Notes: a model not told the origin generated them from the letters alone. DNA of 64,000 bases from Axinella damicornis (GCA_963931865.1 OZ007506.1:16816242-16880241); one strand, 5' to 3'. Shown: positions 12,450 to 23,220, counted from the stretch's first letter. Numbers and translations: made by a program.

Positions 12450-12895
12450 AGCTGGAGAGGTGGGGCCAAATGTTACGAATAATAGGAAATAGCTGGAAAA
12501 ACAGCCGAAACAATAGCCACAATGTCTGTAAAGTACATAGATCGTGAGAAAACACTTTCCTAGCGGTCATCTCGAAGCAAAAAGTTTCCAAATGCACTGC
12601 GTGTCTTGTTCTTGATGGGACTCTGAGGTCACGAAGAGGTGGACCCAATGTTATGAATAGTTATGAAAAGTAGGAAATAGCCAAAATACAGCGAAACGGA
12701 GCACCTTGACTTCAGTCAGGTACACATAGAGCAGTTTTTTGCTATTTGCTATTGTTTGACTCCATTTGGATGTTTTTTGAGGGTCTATGTGGCAAGATTT
12801 CAATTTTTTCCGGGTGACAGACAGACGACTGACAGACGGACAAAACCGATTGCTTAACCCCGCTTCGCGCATGCGCGCGCGGGGATAAAAAAAGA
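12450..12895. repeat. Partly duplicated repeat with a GACAGACAGACG tail
   Basis: A block starting GAGGTGGGGCCAAATGTTA at 12460 recurs, diverged, at 12632 as GAGGTGGACCCAATGTTATG, each followed by a GGAAATAGC phrase. The right end has GACAGACAGACGACTGACAG and a GC-rich palindromic GCGCATGCGCGC segment. Such tails occur on non-LTR elements, but no reverse transcriptase is visible here. Confidence 0.4.
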
Positions 12896-13084
12896 AGTCG
12901 ACTGTTAACACTGTAGTAAATTAATGGTAGGCATGATTTGTGACAGTAATACCTAGCGATAGAGGTCAACTTACAGGCCTAGGCAAAGCTGCTATACGTA
13001 GTTGAACTTTGAACTACATGGAACCTGCGGTGGCCCTGGAGGTCGCGTCTAATGCATAGGACCAATGCCGTAACAACGTAATAC

Positions 13085-13196
13085 CCAACGTGCCATACCT
13101 AATACACAATAGACTTAATAGCTGATACCCAATACGCAATAGCCCTAACACCTGATACCCAACACACGAGAGACTTAATACCTGATACCCGATACA
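13085..13196. repeat. Minisatellite running into the assembly gap
   Basis: Roughly 30-35 bp units alternate ACACAATAGACTTAATA and CTGATACCCAATAC phrases. The array is cut by the N run, so its real length is unknown. Confidence 0.7.
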
Positions 13197-13396
13197 NNNN
13201 NNNNNNNNNNNNNNNNNNNNNNNNNNNNNNNNNNNNNNNNNNNNNNNNNNNNNNNNNNNNNNNNNNNNNNNNNNNNNNNNNNNNNNNNNNNNNNNNNNNN
13301 NNNNNNNNNNNNNNNNNNNNNNNNNNNNNNNNNNNNNNNNNNNNNNNNNNNNNNNNNNNNNNNNNNNNNNNNNNNNNNNNNNNNNNNNNNNNNNNN
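13197..13396. other. Assembly gap (200 N)
   Basis: Exactly 200 N. The round number suggests a placeholder size. It falls inside or at the edge of a tandem repeat, a usual cause of such gaps. Confidence 0.97.
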
Positions 13397-15448
13397 ACTA
13401 AAGTGCATGTCGCGAACCGAGCACGATAGTGTACTAAAATGTTTATTATGAGATCAATGGCTACAGGCAATTGTCACAATACTGGCAAGACAAAAAGAAC
13501 ACTCCTTTCCAGTCACAAAATACTGGCCGCCGGGCCGCTACCTGCGCCCCACATACAAAAATGAGGACACAAAAGAGTAGCACAAAAGGCAACACAATGC
13601 ACGAACATGGACTACCTATAATAATGAAATACTACAAAACCACAGAAATCTATAGTATTTAGTAGCCACAACTAAGTGAATAACATACATGCAATCAATG
13701 CCTATGCTACCAGTACCTCTGGCTTCGCTACATAAAGTACGTAGAAAGCATCACATGCTCAACCATGTGACTACGAAAATGTCATTTGCATCCCCATTAT
13801 GAACACGTTTTGACTGCTAATATTTAATTAAGCACATGCACAAACTGTGGAAACCAGGCCCTTTTCTCCTCCCTCTCTTGGGCCTGGGAACGAGGCTATG
13901 CCCCTTGTATACTCTGATTGTGACCTGTTATAAGACACAGCTTCCTTGGGGTATAGTAATTTTTCTGTGCGTAGTGCAGGTGAAAGGTGTGCCATACTTG
14001 CAACCAGCTAGTGCATATAGCTAGGTTGTGTATATGATAAACTGTACCCATGGCAAGTTTGAGTTCGCATTACCCATGAGTGGGTGTGGTCTGCCCATAT
14101 TGCATGCACATGTGCCAAATTAGCATATCCATAGCAACCTTGCTAAGCATAAAAGAGTAGTAACACCGTTTAGCTAATATAAACGTACCCAACCTCTGTC
14201 ACCGAAGACCACCAGTTAGGATGATTATGCTGCAAGATGGTGAAGTAACAGAGGCAGCAGCCTCTCATCAGAAAGCTGTCACAGTCAGGCATCATACAGC
14301 AGATCACTAGCTGGTTCGGGTCTTCCCTCTTGTCCACTGTTCCTTACAGCAGGAAGTCTCATTTACTAAGTGCATCTTGGTCCTGAAGGATGGCCATGTG
14401 TCTCTATTATAAATCTTATGCTCAAGTATGGAGAATATTTTATTCCATATTGTTTTGGCCTTGACATACCTATGGCCTTCATAGACTACCACTGTACTAA
14501 TCAATGCATGCAGGCCCCCCTCATGATATTCCAACCATGTGACTCTACCAACGATCATGTTGACTTGTACCAAAGTACAGTCTTTTGTGACTGTACCAAA
14601 CATAACTTATCTCGATGGCATCAGTTTTTCGGAACCCCTTCCTGCAAATGGGACAACTTGTCTCTAATTTCGGCAAGGGGATTCCCGAAATACTAATTGT
14701 AACACATTTTCGGCAGCTTGCCATCCTGTCCGAAAGAGGTCGATGGCTTATAAAAGCTAGTCAACGAGAGAGATAGAGAGTTCAGTGCTGTTTAAAGCAC
14801 CATGCAAGCAGTGGAGCTGTCAGATTTGTTTCCAAGCTGTCGCCAATGCATAGGAGCACCCGGAATTCAACCGGTCACGGTCAGTGTGCCCGTTGACTGG
14901 CTCGTCCAAATGGTTGGGAGGCCTACAAAGTGCAGCGTTGAACCTCATTCACAAATTTCCAAGTCTTGCCCTGGCCCTGAGAGTCAACAGAGATGAGCAG
15001 AGTACGGCAAGGGGTGAATATTGATCGTACAGCCTGTGGCACTGTTCGAGATCATTCACTTCGTATTGCAAAATATAATGACAGCAGTCCTATGTGTCTA
15101 CCTGTCGCAGTGACCCACTAATACGCCACCCCAGTTTGCACACTACTTTGAGTCAATTAAAGTGGGGAGGGGGTGTTTAATCGAGCAGTTGATTAGTCTC
15201 AATTATATGCCCCCACAAACGTGAGGACACAGTGAGATTCAGAAACGACTTTGCTGTAGCTATCCAGATGAACAATAACAACATTGGTTATGTACCACGA
15301 GTCAGCTGGTACTACCTGTAACCAACCGAAGATTGGCAGTGAGATAGCTTGCATTGTCAGTGCTAGTGGTAAATGGAGATGAAGACTGGGTGGCTCCGAT
15401 GTGTGTCTACAACTACAGGAGAAATGAAAACACTAGCTATGACAGCCT
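13397..15448. other. Interval without a recognised gene
   Basis: No exon with family similarity was found. A right-hand end of the TAGCCTCG mini-MITE family (GGGCCTGGGAACGAGGCTA) lies near 13880-13898. 14504-14560 recurs at about 49875-49930. A TATAAA at 14749-14754 lies about 50 bp before a 64-codon frame at 14802-14996 that I cannot assign to any family. Confidence 0.5.
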
Positions 15449-15509
15449 TAGCCTCGTTCTCAGGCCATCGCCCAGCTTTTGCGCGTGGGAGAGCCTGGGA
15501 ACGAGGCTA
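15449..15509. mobile_element. 61-bp mini-MITE, TAGCCTCG family, 9-bp target duplication
   Basis: Its ends TAGCCTCGTTCTCAGG and CCTGGGAACGAGGCTA are inverted repeats with one mismatch. It is flanked by perfect direct repeats TGACAGCCT at 15440-15448 and 15510-15518. A 9-bp duplication is the hallmark of Mutator-like transposition. Confidence 0.9.
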
Positions 15510-15942
15510 TGACAGCCTTACAACTTTGTTCGCTAAGCTAAAAGCTTAAGCTATGAGCTAAATTCCGACTAACTAGTTAACTAACAAGCAATTCACGGAG
15601 TATTATACTATGCTTGTGTAATTGAGATATTCTGAAGACGCTCACCACGGAGCGTTTAAACGAGTCAAACTTCCCTATGTTAGAACGTGGGGGATGAAGA
15701 GGGAGGGGAGAGGATTTATTTGAAGAGGGCGGTATATTTATTGTGGTTATCCAAAAGAGTGCAATTTTGACTCGTGCATGGCCATTGGTTCAGCAGTTAA
15801 AGTACTTCACCATTACCTGCAGGTGCATGCTAACATCCTTGAAATCTCATACGACTGTGCTGCAACATGCATGGCAGTAACGTGCAACCATGCATTGACC
15901 TTTGACCCCGTGCACCCTGTAGCCTACTGTATACCCACTGTC

Positions 15943-16028
15943 ATGGCTGAGGAGGAGCAGAGCAGAAGAAACCGCTCTGCAGTGTTTGTTACATGCCCCA
16001 ACATGGAAGTAGCCAAGAAGATCAGCAG
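15943..16028 (+). CDS. CUTA-like first exon (orphan)
   Basis: ATG at 15943 opens MAEEEQSRRNRSAVFVTCPN, followed by MEVAKKIS and a donor AG/GTGTGTGAG at 16029. The segment AVFVTCPN-MEVAKKIS matches the start of CutA1 proteins (human: AFVTCPN...VAKEIAR), whose ferredoxin-like fold forms trimers. No downstream CutA exon carrying the AACVN strand is visible before the LINE at 17.4 kb or elsewhere nearby. The exon is therefore either spliced over a long distance, or was carried here by duplication and is dead. A diverged copy lies at 50066-50151. Confidence 0.5.
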
Positions 16029-16058
16029 GTGTGTGAGTTGTAGAAATCGGAATTAAAC

Positions 16059-16096
16059 TGCTGGTGTTCACACATTGCAATGTGTGAACACCAGCA
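16059..16096. repeat. Perfect 38-bp palindrome
   Basis: The sequence from TGCTGGTGTTCACACATTG to its exact reverse complement has no spacer. It lies 30 bp after the orphan CUTA-like exon. It could form a hairpin or be the remnant of a foldback element. Confidence 0.9.
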
Positions 16097-16144
16097 AGGA
16101 CCTTATTGTAACTACATGTTAGTAGTGTAGTCCTCTATCATGCT

Positions 16145-16412
16145 ACAAGTGTTAAAAACATTAAAAATGTATGGAGATGTAGGGATAACAGAACAGCAAA
16201 AAGTATGAAAACAAGCAGGGATGATGGCATAAAACAGTTCAGTATACAACACCATCTTACATATCTTTCCACATAATACATGTATAATGAGAAAAGTATG
16301 TAGGGTGTTGTATACTGAACTGTTTTATGCCATCATCCCTGCTTATTTTCATACTTTTTGCTGTTCTGTTATCCCTACATCTCCATACATTTTTAATGTT
16401 TTTTACACTTGT
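16145..16412. mobile_element. Foldback element, about 109-bp arms
   Basis: 16145-16253 is nearly the exact reverse complement of 16304-16412 (ACAAGTGTTAAAAACATTAA against the right arm), with a loop of about 50 bp. It has no coding capacity. I could not define a target duplication. Confidence 0.9.
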
Positions 16413-16479
16413 TTACATAGCAGCATACTTGATAGCATTCACTCCGCACACAGTACACAATTTTGAGTTCAAAGTTCAA

Positions 16480-16930
16480 AGTTGCTCTACGCATGCGCAC
16501 ATAAGAAGAAAATGGCGTCGCACATGAAGCCATAGTTATCGAGTGGGCGGTTTCAAGCGCCTCGTGAGACTTCGAAGTAGCCAAAAAGCGATGGGGTCGT
16601 GCACTGTTCAGCGTAAAATGCTGCTGTTTTGTGCAAACACCGTCGTGAGGGAGTCAGCCAAATTTGAACTAGCCCGTCTGAAGAAAGAAGAAGAAGAAGA
16701 AGAAGAAGAAGAAGAAAACCGATTTTGGCGGTTTGGCGACTTTTTGGCGCGGTACTTTCGCGACGGTTATTCACGACACTGGGAGTCTTCTGGGCCAGGA
16801 AAACACTCGAAGACGAATAGTAAGTTGTCATAAAGGCTTATTTGCCGCCCGTTTTTGAGATTTGGAGAGATTTGGGAAGATTTTTTTGTATTAGCTTCTA
16901 TTGCGTGTCCGTTGTATCCCTACATATAGA
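16480..16930. repeat. Family D repeat with a GAA microsatellite
   Basis: It contains (GAA)n at 16684-16716, AACCGATTTTGGCGGTTTGG, GGCCAGGAAAACACTCGAAG and AGAGTCTACTGACTCTATG. It matches 41780-41965 in reverse and 42790-42910 in part. The embedded open frames vary between copies. Confidence 0.55.
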
Positions 16931-17029
16931 GTCTACTGACTCTATGATACCCCTGACCCATCCCTAACCCAATGCACCCTAACAATCACTATTCCATTGT
17001 GCGAAGACTTCGAGGGGTTCGATCGAACC

Positions 17030-17070
17030 TAGCCTCGCTCGTCCCTCTCTCGGGCCTGGGAACGAGGCTA
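17030..17070. mobile_element. 41-bp mini-MITE, TAGCCTCG family, 9-bp target duplication
   Basis: TAGCCTCG...CGAGGCTA is flanked by perfect GATCGAACC repeats at 17021-17029 and 17071-17079. It has split a palindromic GGGGTTCGATCGAACCCC site, a form of which survives uninterrupted near 3680. At 41 bp it is hardly more than two terminal repeats. Confidence 0.9.
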
Positions 17071-17399
17071 GATCGAACCCCCTAAAATTTCTCTATCCTT
17101 CTACACATAATAAGGTGGCTAGCTCGCTAAAGTTTAAACTAGACTACGAGTCCCTGCTGCTACCGGTACCACGACACCAGAGCCTAGTAAAGAAGGCGCA
17201 GCAATGTTAAATTGCTCCCAGACTGCGATCAGTCTGGAATTTGTTCTTATCTCAGTTCCAGTCGGTAATTTTCTTATACGGCGGCCTATAGATTTCTTGC
17301 ACGACGACTGGTAATTTTACACAGCGTCCTGTGATTGGCGGCCTGTGATTTACTGTACGGTGTCATGTAAACTTATAATAAAGCAAAATCCTGGACCTG

Positions 17400-18115
17400 A
17401 GAGCTACATGTGTAATATCCTCTAGATCTGCAAGGGACACCAGTGGGTCATGGCTGCCCTCCGAGGGGGTTGCCTCCCACTGCATGTTGAGACTACTCGT
17501 TACCGACCTCCAAAGACCCCATACCACCTCCGGACTTGCAAACTGTGTCCATTAAATTCTGTTGAAGCTGAATTTCATTTCGTAATGGAGTGCCCTGCTC
17601 TAGAAGATCTAAGATATCGCTTTTTTGACTGTGTATCTTATTTAGATGATTCATTTACCCCCCTCCCCCTTATTGACAAATTTAAATATATACTTTGTGC
17701 AACTAAACAATAAGTAAAAATTATATAACATGTATAAAGCTAGATGTAAACTCTTAATCAGTTTGTAAAATTTGTACTAGTCTAGTGACTCATAGGCCTA
17801 ATCAGGCCGGGCATTTTTGTAATGCGTGTCACTCAAAAATATTTCATTCATATATATACGTCGTCATGTATTTCTATATATGAAGCACTGTATGCCTAAG
17901 GTTTTTGTACCGTACGGCAGCCCTTTGGAGTCATGCCTTGTAGCCTGGGTATGCTTCATACACTTGGTGTAGCTCTCAGCTCAGTTGCTCAATGCTGTTT
18001 TACTTGTACTCTTTTCTTTTCCTTCTCTTTTTGTATTTGTAGGACCTCCTGGAAGAGCGGCTGATTGCAGGCTGAAGGAGCATTCCTGTTACAAATGATC
18101 TATCTATTTATCTCA
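17400..18115 (+). mobile_element. LINE 3' end (reverse transcriptase C-terminus and 3' UTR)
   Basis: 17450-17713 encodes a tail typical of CR1/L2-like ORF2 proteins: LPLHVETTRYRPPKTPYHLR, then a zinc-knuckle C-x2-C...H-x4-C pattern (TCKLCPL ... FHFVMECPAL), ending in a TAA. About 385 bp of non-coding sequence follows and closes at 18097-18115 with an ATCTATCTATTTATCT-type simple tail, the expected LINE terminus. Everything 5' of this is missing. That is the usual 5' truncation, so the copy is inactive. Confidence 0.8.
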
Positions 18116-18615
18116 GTTGGCGCTTGTACCATCTTCGTAGCTAGCGCAGAATGCAAGATCGGTCTCGTGCATGACTTTGACTGTTGATATATCTGAGAGG
18201 TTGAGTTACATTCGAATGGCAGTGATGTGCATGCTGTATATGCATGCACTCGCTCAGGCTCGCCCCACAATGTTATGCATTCTGCTTTATTGGGGCGAGC
18301 CTGAGCGACCCCCACATAATCGTGCTCTCCAGGATGTCCGTCCAGTTGGTGTCTGTCCGACGATCGTTTAGCGCGTGTAGTAATGTTGCGCCGCCCGCCC
18401 GTCGTGCGGACAACACAATGCACCATTATGCACGACAGTCCCAAGGTTACCACGAACTTGAAACTGCAGACCGTCTTCAAGCAGTAGTAGTCTACGTACT
18501 ACAAACTTGACACTCCAGACTGAACGGAGCAGAGGCCCAAGATGCTCAGGCCCCACCCCCAGCTTAGCGCTGAAGCTGCGCCGCTGCGCCGCGCCGCCCG
18601 GCCCGTTACATGTAT
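18110..18615. repeat. Dispersed repeat family B, copy 2
   Basis: An inverted counterpart of 780-1330. It also contains its own inverted pair around GGCTCGCCCCA at 18248-18306 (GCTCAGGCTCGCCCC and GGGGCGAGCCTGAGC). Confidence 0.65.
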
Positions 18616-19074
18616 ACAATGAGATATTGCAAATCACTCATATAGTTATACAAAGTGATAGTGCAAATGTTACAGGTAGCTAGCTAGTACATTTTGTACA
18701 TCACCTAGGCCTACAATATTGACATGCAGTACGCCAGTATATGGCAGGCGAGCCCCACAATGCTCTGCATTCTCCCAAGTAGAGTAGGTGTGGGTATTAT
18801 GAGACAGCACCAGTTATGGGTTTCATACTTCACCACAATTTATAGACATCGTCACTTTGCCTAAAAGTACAAAACAAGAACATACACTTCACATAAGTAC
18901 ACACAAGAACAGAAGGTTATGGGTCAGAAAGTACATAAGTCAACTAACCGGAAAGTATATGTTGGGTGTCCAGCACCTAGCTATAAACAGAGTACAAGAC
19001 AAAATTGAGCATAAACACAACAATAATAACTATTTACGAATATATAAAAATAATAAATACAGCAGGGAGATACT

Positions 19075-19470
19075 AATGCATGGCCGCAGCCAGGCCTGCC
19101 CCATCCTCCATGCCGATTCCCCTCCTCCACATCACTCTGCAGCCACGTACACATCGACTGGTTGCCCGCAGGATGGCAAATGACAGTCTGGTCCTCACCC
19201 AGCCCATAAAAAGGATGGTTTCAAGGTGAGCGCTTTGACCAGTCCTCCAACACGGCTTGAACCCTTCAGTGATGCTGCTTAACTGGTGGAAGGCTAACAA
19301 TGCTGTATGCACACCAAAGCCCATACACAGGCCGTACACACAGACATTTACCCCACCAGAAAAACAAACGCCACTTCTGGGGATTGAACCTGCGGCACCA
19401 CCGCCTAGCTGGGCTCCCAGTCAAGATGTTATCCCACTTCGCCAATCCACCACCCCACGTCACTTTGTCA
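19075..19470 (-). mobile_element. tRNA-derived SINE (head near 19470)
   Basis: On the minus strand a box-A-like TGGCGAAGTGG (about 19434-19444) is followed some 45 bp later by a box-B-like GGTTCAATCCCC (about 19379-19390), the split promoter of RNA polymerase III. The remainder continues to about 19075. The long open frame on the plus strand across this segment is an accident. Confidence 0.55.
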
Positions 19471-19624
19471 CTTTGCCTGAACATTGTCAAATGTATCCTC
19501 TACGGTTTGATAGAATGAATGGTGCAAAGCATTTGGTATTCATGATTCGGACAGTATTTAAAATTGTGATGAAATTTATGAGTAGTTCCGATTGTCCTAA
19601 TCAAAACCCCATGCCAACTCTGCT

Positions 19625-19742
19625 AAAAATGAGGTGTTTAACAAACACCCTGGGGAGCTTCACAATCGTGGTTAAGCGTTCATCTATTTTATTAACCACG
19701 ATTGTGAAGCTCCCCAGGGTGCTTATTAAACACCTCATTTTT
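19625..19742. mobile_element. Small foldback element, about 50-bp arms
   Basis: AAAAATGAGGTGTTTAA to GTGGTTAA is mirrored by TTAACCACGATTG to CCTCATTTTT with very few differences and a short AT-rich loop. Confidence 0.9.
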
Positions 19743-20225
19743 AACTGTGAACAGCATTGAAATGGTTCTAGCAGAATATTCTATGTTGGTATAGGCTGTA
19801 GCCACCTGGCCAAATGATGATTAGGTATGAAATATATAGACATAACTGGGGTGTCTCATAATACGTACCCTGTCTCATAATAATTCCCTCATTAACGTAT
19901 TGTGATAAAAATCAGCGAAACTGCATTACAGAAAAAACACTGAAACTTTACCTACCACGGATTATTAGTACAATGTGTTATCTTGTTAAATCTCAATCAC
20001 GTCCTGTTGATAGCTTGTTGGTTAACTTGTAATGGTTATGTGTTATTAAATTCTTCTGTGCGTACAGCGAAAAGGCCCATTGGGGCGGCTACTCGAACTC
20101 TACTCTGATTTCCCTTATGCGTAGTTGATGTACGCGCTCATGACGTATACGTATGCAGACTAGTAACAACTCGAGTGCTGATGTTGTTTCCTCTAGGCTT
20201 CGATCGCTTTATTGACGATGCTAAA

Positions 20226-20268
20226 TAGTCTGGCGCAGCCAGACCCTCGCTCTGGCTGTGCCAGACTA
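20226..20268. mobile_element. 43-bp mini-MITE, TAGTCTGGC family, 9-bp target duplication
   Basis: TAGTCTGGCGCAGCCAGA and TCTGGCTGTGCCAGACTA form 18-bp inverted repeats around a 7-bp spacer. Perfect GATGCTAAA repeats flank it at 20217-20225 and 20269-20277. Confidence 0.9.
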
Positions 20269-20531
20269 GATGCTAAACACTGCGGTAGACAATTCTGAAT
20301 TTCGCTGATATTCTCGGTGAGTCTGAATGGTCACATACATAACTGCTCATACAGTACAGGCACATAGTAGTGTACAGTGGCTTATATACGTAGTTCGCTG
20401 GGCGTCTTTATTCACTGGACTGGAGTGGACTGGACTGGACTGGACTGGAGTGGACTGGACTCACCCAAACATCTGTAAAATGCCTTTTTCAGTGTAGGAC
20501 AGAAGCTAAGCATACTTATTCAGTCACTAAA

Positions 20532-21169
20532 CAGGCCCGTAGCCAGGATTCTGAGAGGGGGGGGGGGTCACTTTGATCAGAGAGTGGACCACTATCAGGG
20601 GCGGATACAGGATTTATGAAAGGGGGGGGGCACCATATATTAAACGCTGCCGGAGGCAGTGTATAGGCCTAGAGGCGCGTAGTGCCGAGCAGTCCGCGCG
20701 TAGCGCGGAAAAATATTTTCGCCTTCATTTTTCACTTCTCAGGATGGGCTCTCGTGGCACCTTCGCGCTTTGCACTGCAAGTTCTAGATGTACGAGGATT
20801 GCAGGTCCCAGGGCCGCCATGAGATTCTTCCTTGCTCAAATTTCGCTCACGAACGTAATACGTACATACACGGAGGGGTATACTAGATCGTGGTCTCGTT
20901 CCCAAGCCGTTCGGTTTCAGGCAACGCACGATAGTGCGAGCTGAGGAGGCCAGGCCAGGAGTTGCAACGTAGCGGCCAGGCAGCAAGTTAGTAAGGAGAT
21001 CCGCCACTGACTATACGCGTACCAATATAGTAATACGCGTAGCAGTGTTTGTTTGTCAGAGACAGAGGAACTGTACCACCACGCGTGAGTTTCATCGGCC
21101 GAAACCGGACCACCAACTCGTGAAGGGGGGTCGGCCGACCCCCCCGACCCCCCCCTGGCTACGGGCCTG
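20532..21169. mobile_element. hAT-type element inserted in the foldback's left arm
   Basis: CAGGCCCGTAGCCAGG and CCTGGCTACGGGCCTG are inverted ends. CTAAA is duplicated on both sides (20527-20531, 21170-21174). The foldback's uninterrupted right arm, read in reverse, has a single CACTAAAGTTGCTTGC, which confirms the insertion point. A 5-bp duplication fits the hAT5 group rather than the commoner 8-bp hATs. Confidence 0.8.
20596..21009. mobile_element. Second hAT-type element nested in the first
   Basis: CAGGGGCGGATACAGG and its partner GGAGATCCGCCACTG form imperfect inverted ends of the common hAT form. ACTAT is duplicated at 20591-20595 and 21010-21014. This is the third level of nesting at the locus. 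Confidence 0.7.
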
Positions 21170-21639
21170 CTAAAGTTGCTTGCACAGCCTGCTTTCGCGT
21201 CTTTGTTCGAGTCGGTAGAGGTCAAAGGTCACGTGCATATTTAATTAATGAGCTTCAGCAATGAACTGCAGTCTAGTCGTAGATGATAGAGGGATATTTA
21301 TTTCTGTCTTCAATGCTTCAGCAAAAGGCTGGAGTTCGATTTCTGCAGTAAACATATGCTCTTCTAATCTTTTCATTGAAGCTTATTAAATATGCACGTG
21401 ACCTTTGACCCCTACCGACTCGAAGAAAGACACGAAAGCAGGCTATGCAAGCAACTTTAGTGAATGAATAAGTATGCTTAGCTTCTGTCCTACACTGAAA
21501 AAGGCATTTTATAGATTTTTGGGTGAGTCCAGTCCACTCCAGTCCAGTCCAGTCCAGTCCACCAGTCCAGTGAATAAAGACGCCCTAGTTCGCTCAGCCT
21601 TTGCATGGACGATACTCCTCAGGATGCGTTGAAATGCTC

Positions 21640-23091
21640 TCACGGAGAAAAGCAAATTACGTCATGCAAAAATGACAGCTCATGACATCTCCCCACCTCC
21701 CCCCCCCACCCCACCCTTCCCTGCATGCAAGCGACGAAAATCTGGGGTTTTTCAAGAGAAGTGTGTGGAAAGGACTCGAGGTGTTTCTTCTTAAAGCACT
21801 GTACCAGATGTGGTCGCAGTCTCTCCTGATGGAATCTCATTTTACGCAAGTCATCTCCTTTTGCGGCATGGTAGGCGAAGGCTATTGCAAACACTCCGCA
21901 ATCTTTTCCCCCGCTCTGCACTTGTAATGCTGGAACTTTGAGTTCAAGGTACTTGTAGCCATTCCCTTCCTCTTCGTTGCCATCTTCCTCCTTGATGAGT
22001 GTCATGTATATTTGTGCCAGCTGTATCTGAAGTGAAGACGACAGTTCGCCACCCTCGAACATGCTGTCATATACCTGTACATTGCCACCGATTGAACTAG
22101 AAGTCACCCAGTGAAACTTCCCTGTGTGATGAATCTGGATGCTTTCATCCTTGACAGGGCAGAAACCACTGTTTTGTGAGAGTAGTGGTGATTGCAGGCC
22201 ATCGAGCATAGGAAATTGTTTCTGTAACAGTTTCTGGGCAAAAGAAATGTGGTCATCATGGAGTGGCTTTCCCTCTAATATCTGCTTCAGGCTTTTCTCA
22301 CTCATTGCTGCCATGTGATGCTTCTTTTTGGCACGATCACTGTCTACAACTCTCTTTCGCTTCTTCTCGTTCTCTTTCTTTTCTCCGCTATCACCCTTGT
22401 CACCCTTCTCTTCTGTACTATCTCCCTTCTCCTTTCCCTGGTCTTCTCCTTTGCCGTCTTCAGCACCTCCTTGGTTCTCTTTGTCCTCAGGTTCCTTGCC
22501 ATCTCTCTGAGTGTAGACTTTCAGCCTGCTGATATTAGCCTTCTTTCTGATGATGACTCCAGTCTGGTTTGTTAGTTCATACACTCCTTTGCCCAGGTGT
22601 TTGCTTATGGTGTAAGGGCCAAGCCATGCCGGGCACAATTTCCCTCCTTTGCGCTGCTTCTGAGCTGTGTTCTCCAAGAGTACCATGGAGCCCTCCGGTA
22701 GTTCATCTGGCTGATGTTTTCTGTCATACAACTCCTTTTGCTTTTTTTGTGCATGTTCGATGTTGGATTCTGCCTTGTCGAATGCCTTTTGTCGAGATTC
22801 AAGGAGCTGTTCAATGATCTCGGAAATATCTTCCCCATCTTCCTTGTCGTAATCCTGCTCATCAGAAGTGAGCAACTCACTATCGATGTCAGATGTGAGC
22901 AACTCGCTGTCGACTGGTAGTCGCATCTGTTGTTGGAAGAGCATGTAGTAAGGCGAGTGTTTGGTGGAGGATTGTCTTGATGCCCGATATCCCATCAGGA
23001 TGGTGTCGAGCTTTTCATCCCAGTTCTGCTGATCATCATCAACCACCTTTGCCAAACACCGGGAAAGCGTTTGATTAAAACGCTCCGTCAA
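21640..23091 (-). pseudogene. Integrase C-terminus fused to an Ulp1-like (C48) protease, transposon-derived
   Basis: The frame opens upstream of 23091 at a non-ATG codon within the integrase motif LTERFNQTLSR, so the start is not real and the HHCC and DDE core are missing. Residues 1-60 are the end of an rve-type integrase (GYRASRQSSTKHSPYYMLF). A GPY/F-like module spans about 130-190 (WLGPYTISKHLGKGVYEL). A Lys/Glu-rich linker at about 195-260 follows, then a cysteine-protease module with His327 (FHW), Asp342 (VYDSM), Gln392 and Cys398 (KDCGVFA), the C48 catalytic arrangement. Such fusions occur in Ginger/Gypsy-related transposons; the exact group is uncertain. 480 codons without a stop suggest a fairly recent insertion or retained selection. 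GC-rich GGGGCCCC repeats begin where the integrase breaks off. Confidence 0.75.
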
Positions 23092-23119
23092 CCGACAACC
23101 GTCCCGTAAGCGGACGAAG

Positions 23120-23220
23120 GAATGTATGAGGGGGCCCCAAGTTCACGATGGGGGCCCCAACCTACCGGTAAATTGGGGCCGGGGGGGGCCCAATCGCATG
23201 GGGGCCCCAAAATTTTATGA
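23120..23220. repeat. Degenerate GGGGGCCCCAA short tandem array
   Basis: Four or five GGGGCCCCAA-like phrases, self-complementary, lie at the break of the integrase frame. They may mark the truncation junction. Confidence 0.6.

Larger units (their letters stand above)
20400..21585. mobile_element. MULE-like foldback element with GGACT arrays, 9-bp target duplication
   Basis: The ends GGGCGTCTTTATTCACTGG and CCAGTGAATAAAGACGCCC (with a CACCAGTCCAGT variant) lead into (GGACT)n-type arrays and then a shared arm reaching GGTCAAAGGTCACGTGCATA, giving arms of roughly 200-250 bp. Flanks TAGTTCGCT at 20391-20399 and 21586-21594 are identical. The left arm is interrupted by a hAT-type insertion (20532-21169). 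No transposase is encoded. Confidence 0.85.

Noticed and set aside
14802..14996. 64-codon frame after a TATAAA box
   Set aside because: A TATA-like box occurs by chance often. The peptide has no recognisable family and no second line of support, so it is only noted in the interval description.
13960..18110. tRNA or rRNA genes
   Set aside because: I saw GGTTCGATC-like phrases (for example at 17017), but no cloverleaf with an A box at the right distance. That site is a palindromic target of a mini-MITE.
19257..19760. 167-codon plus-strand open frame
   Set aside because: It crosses a SINE with tRNA-like boxes on the other strand and a foldback element. It has no family resemblance, and its frame depends on repeat sequence.
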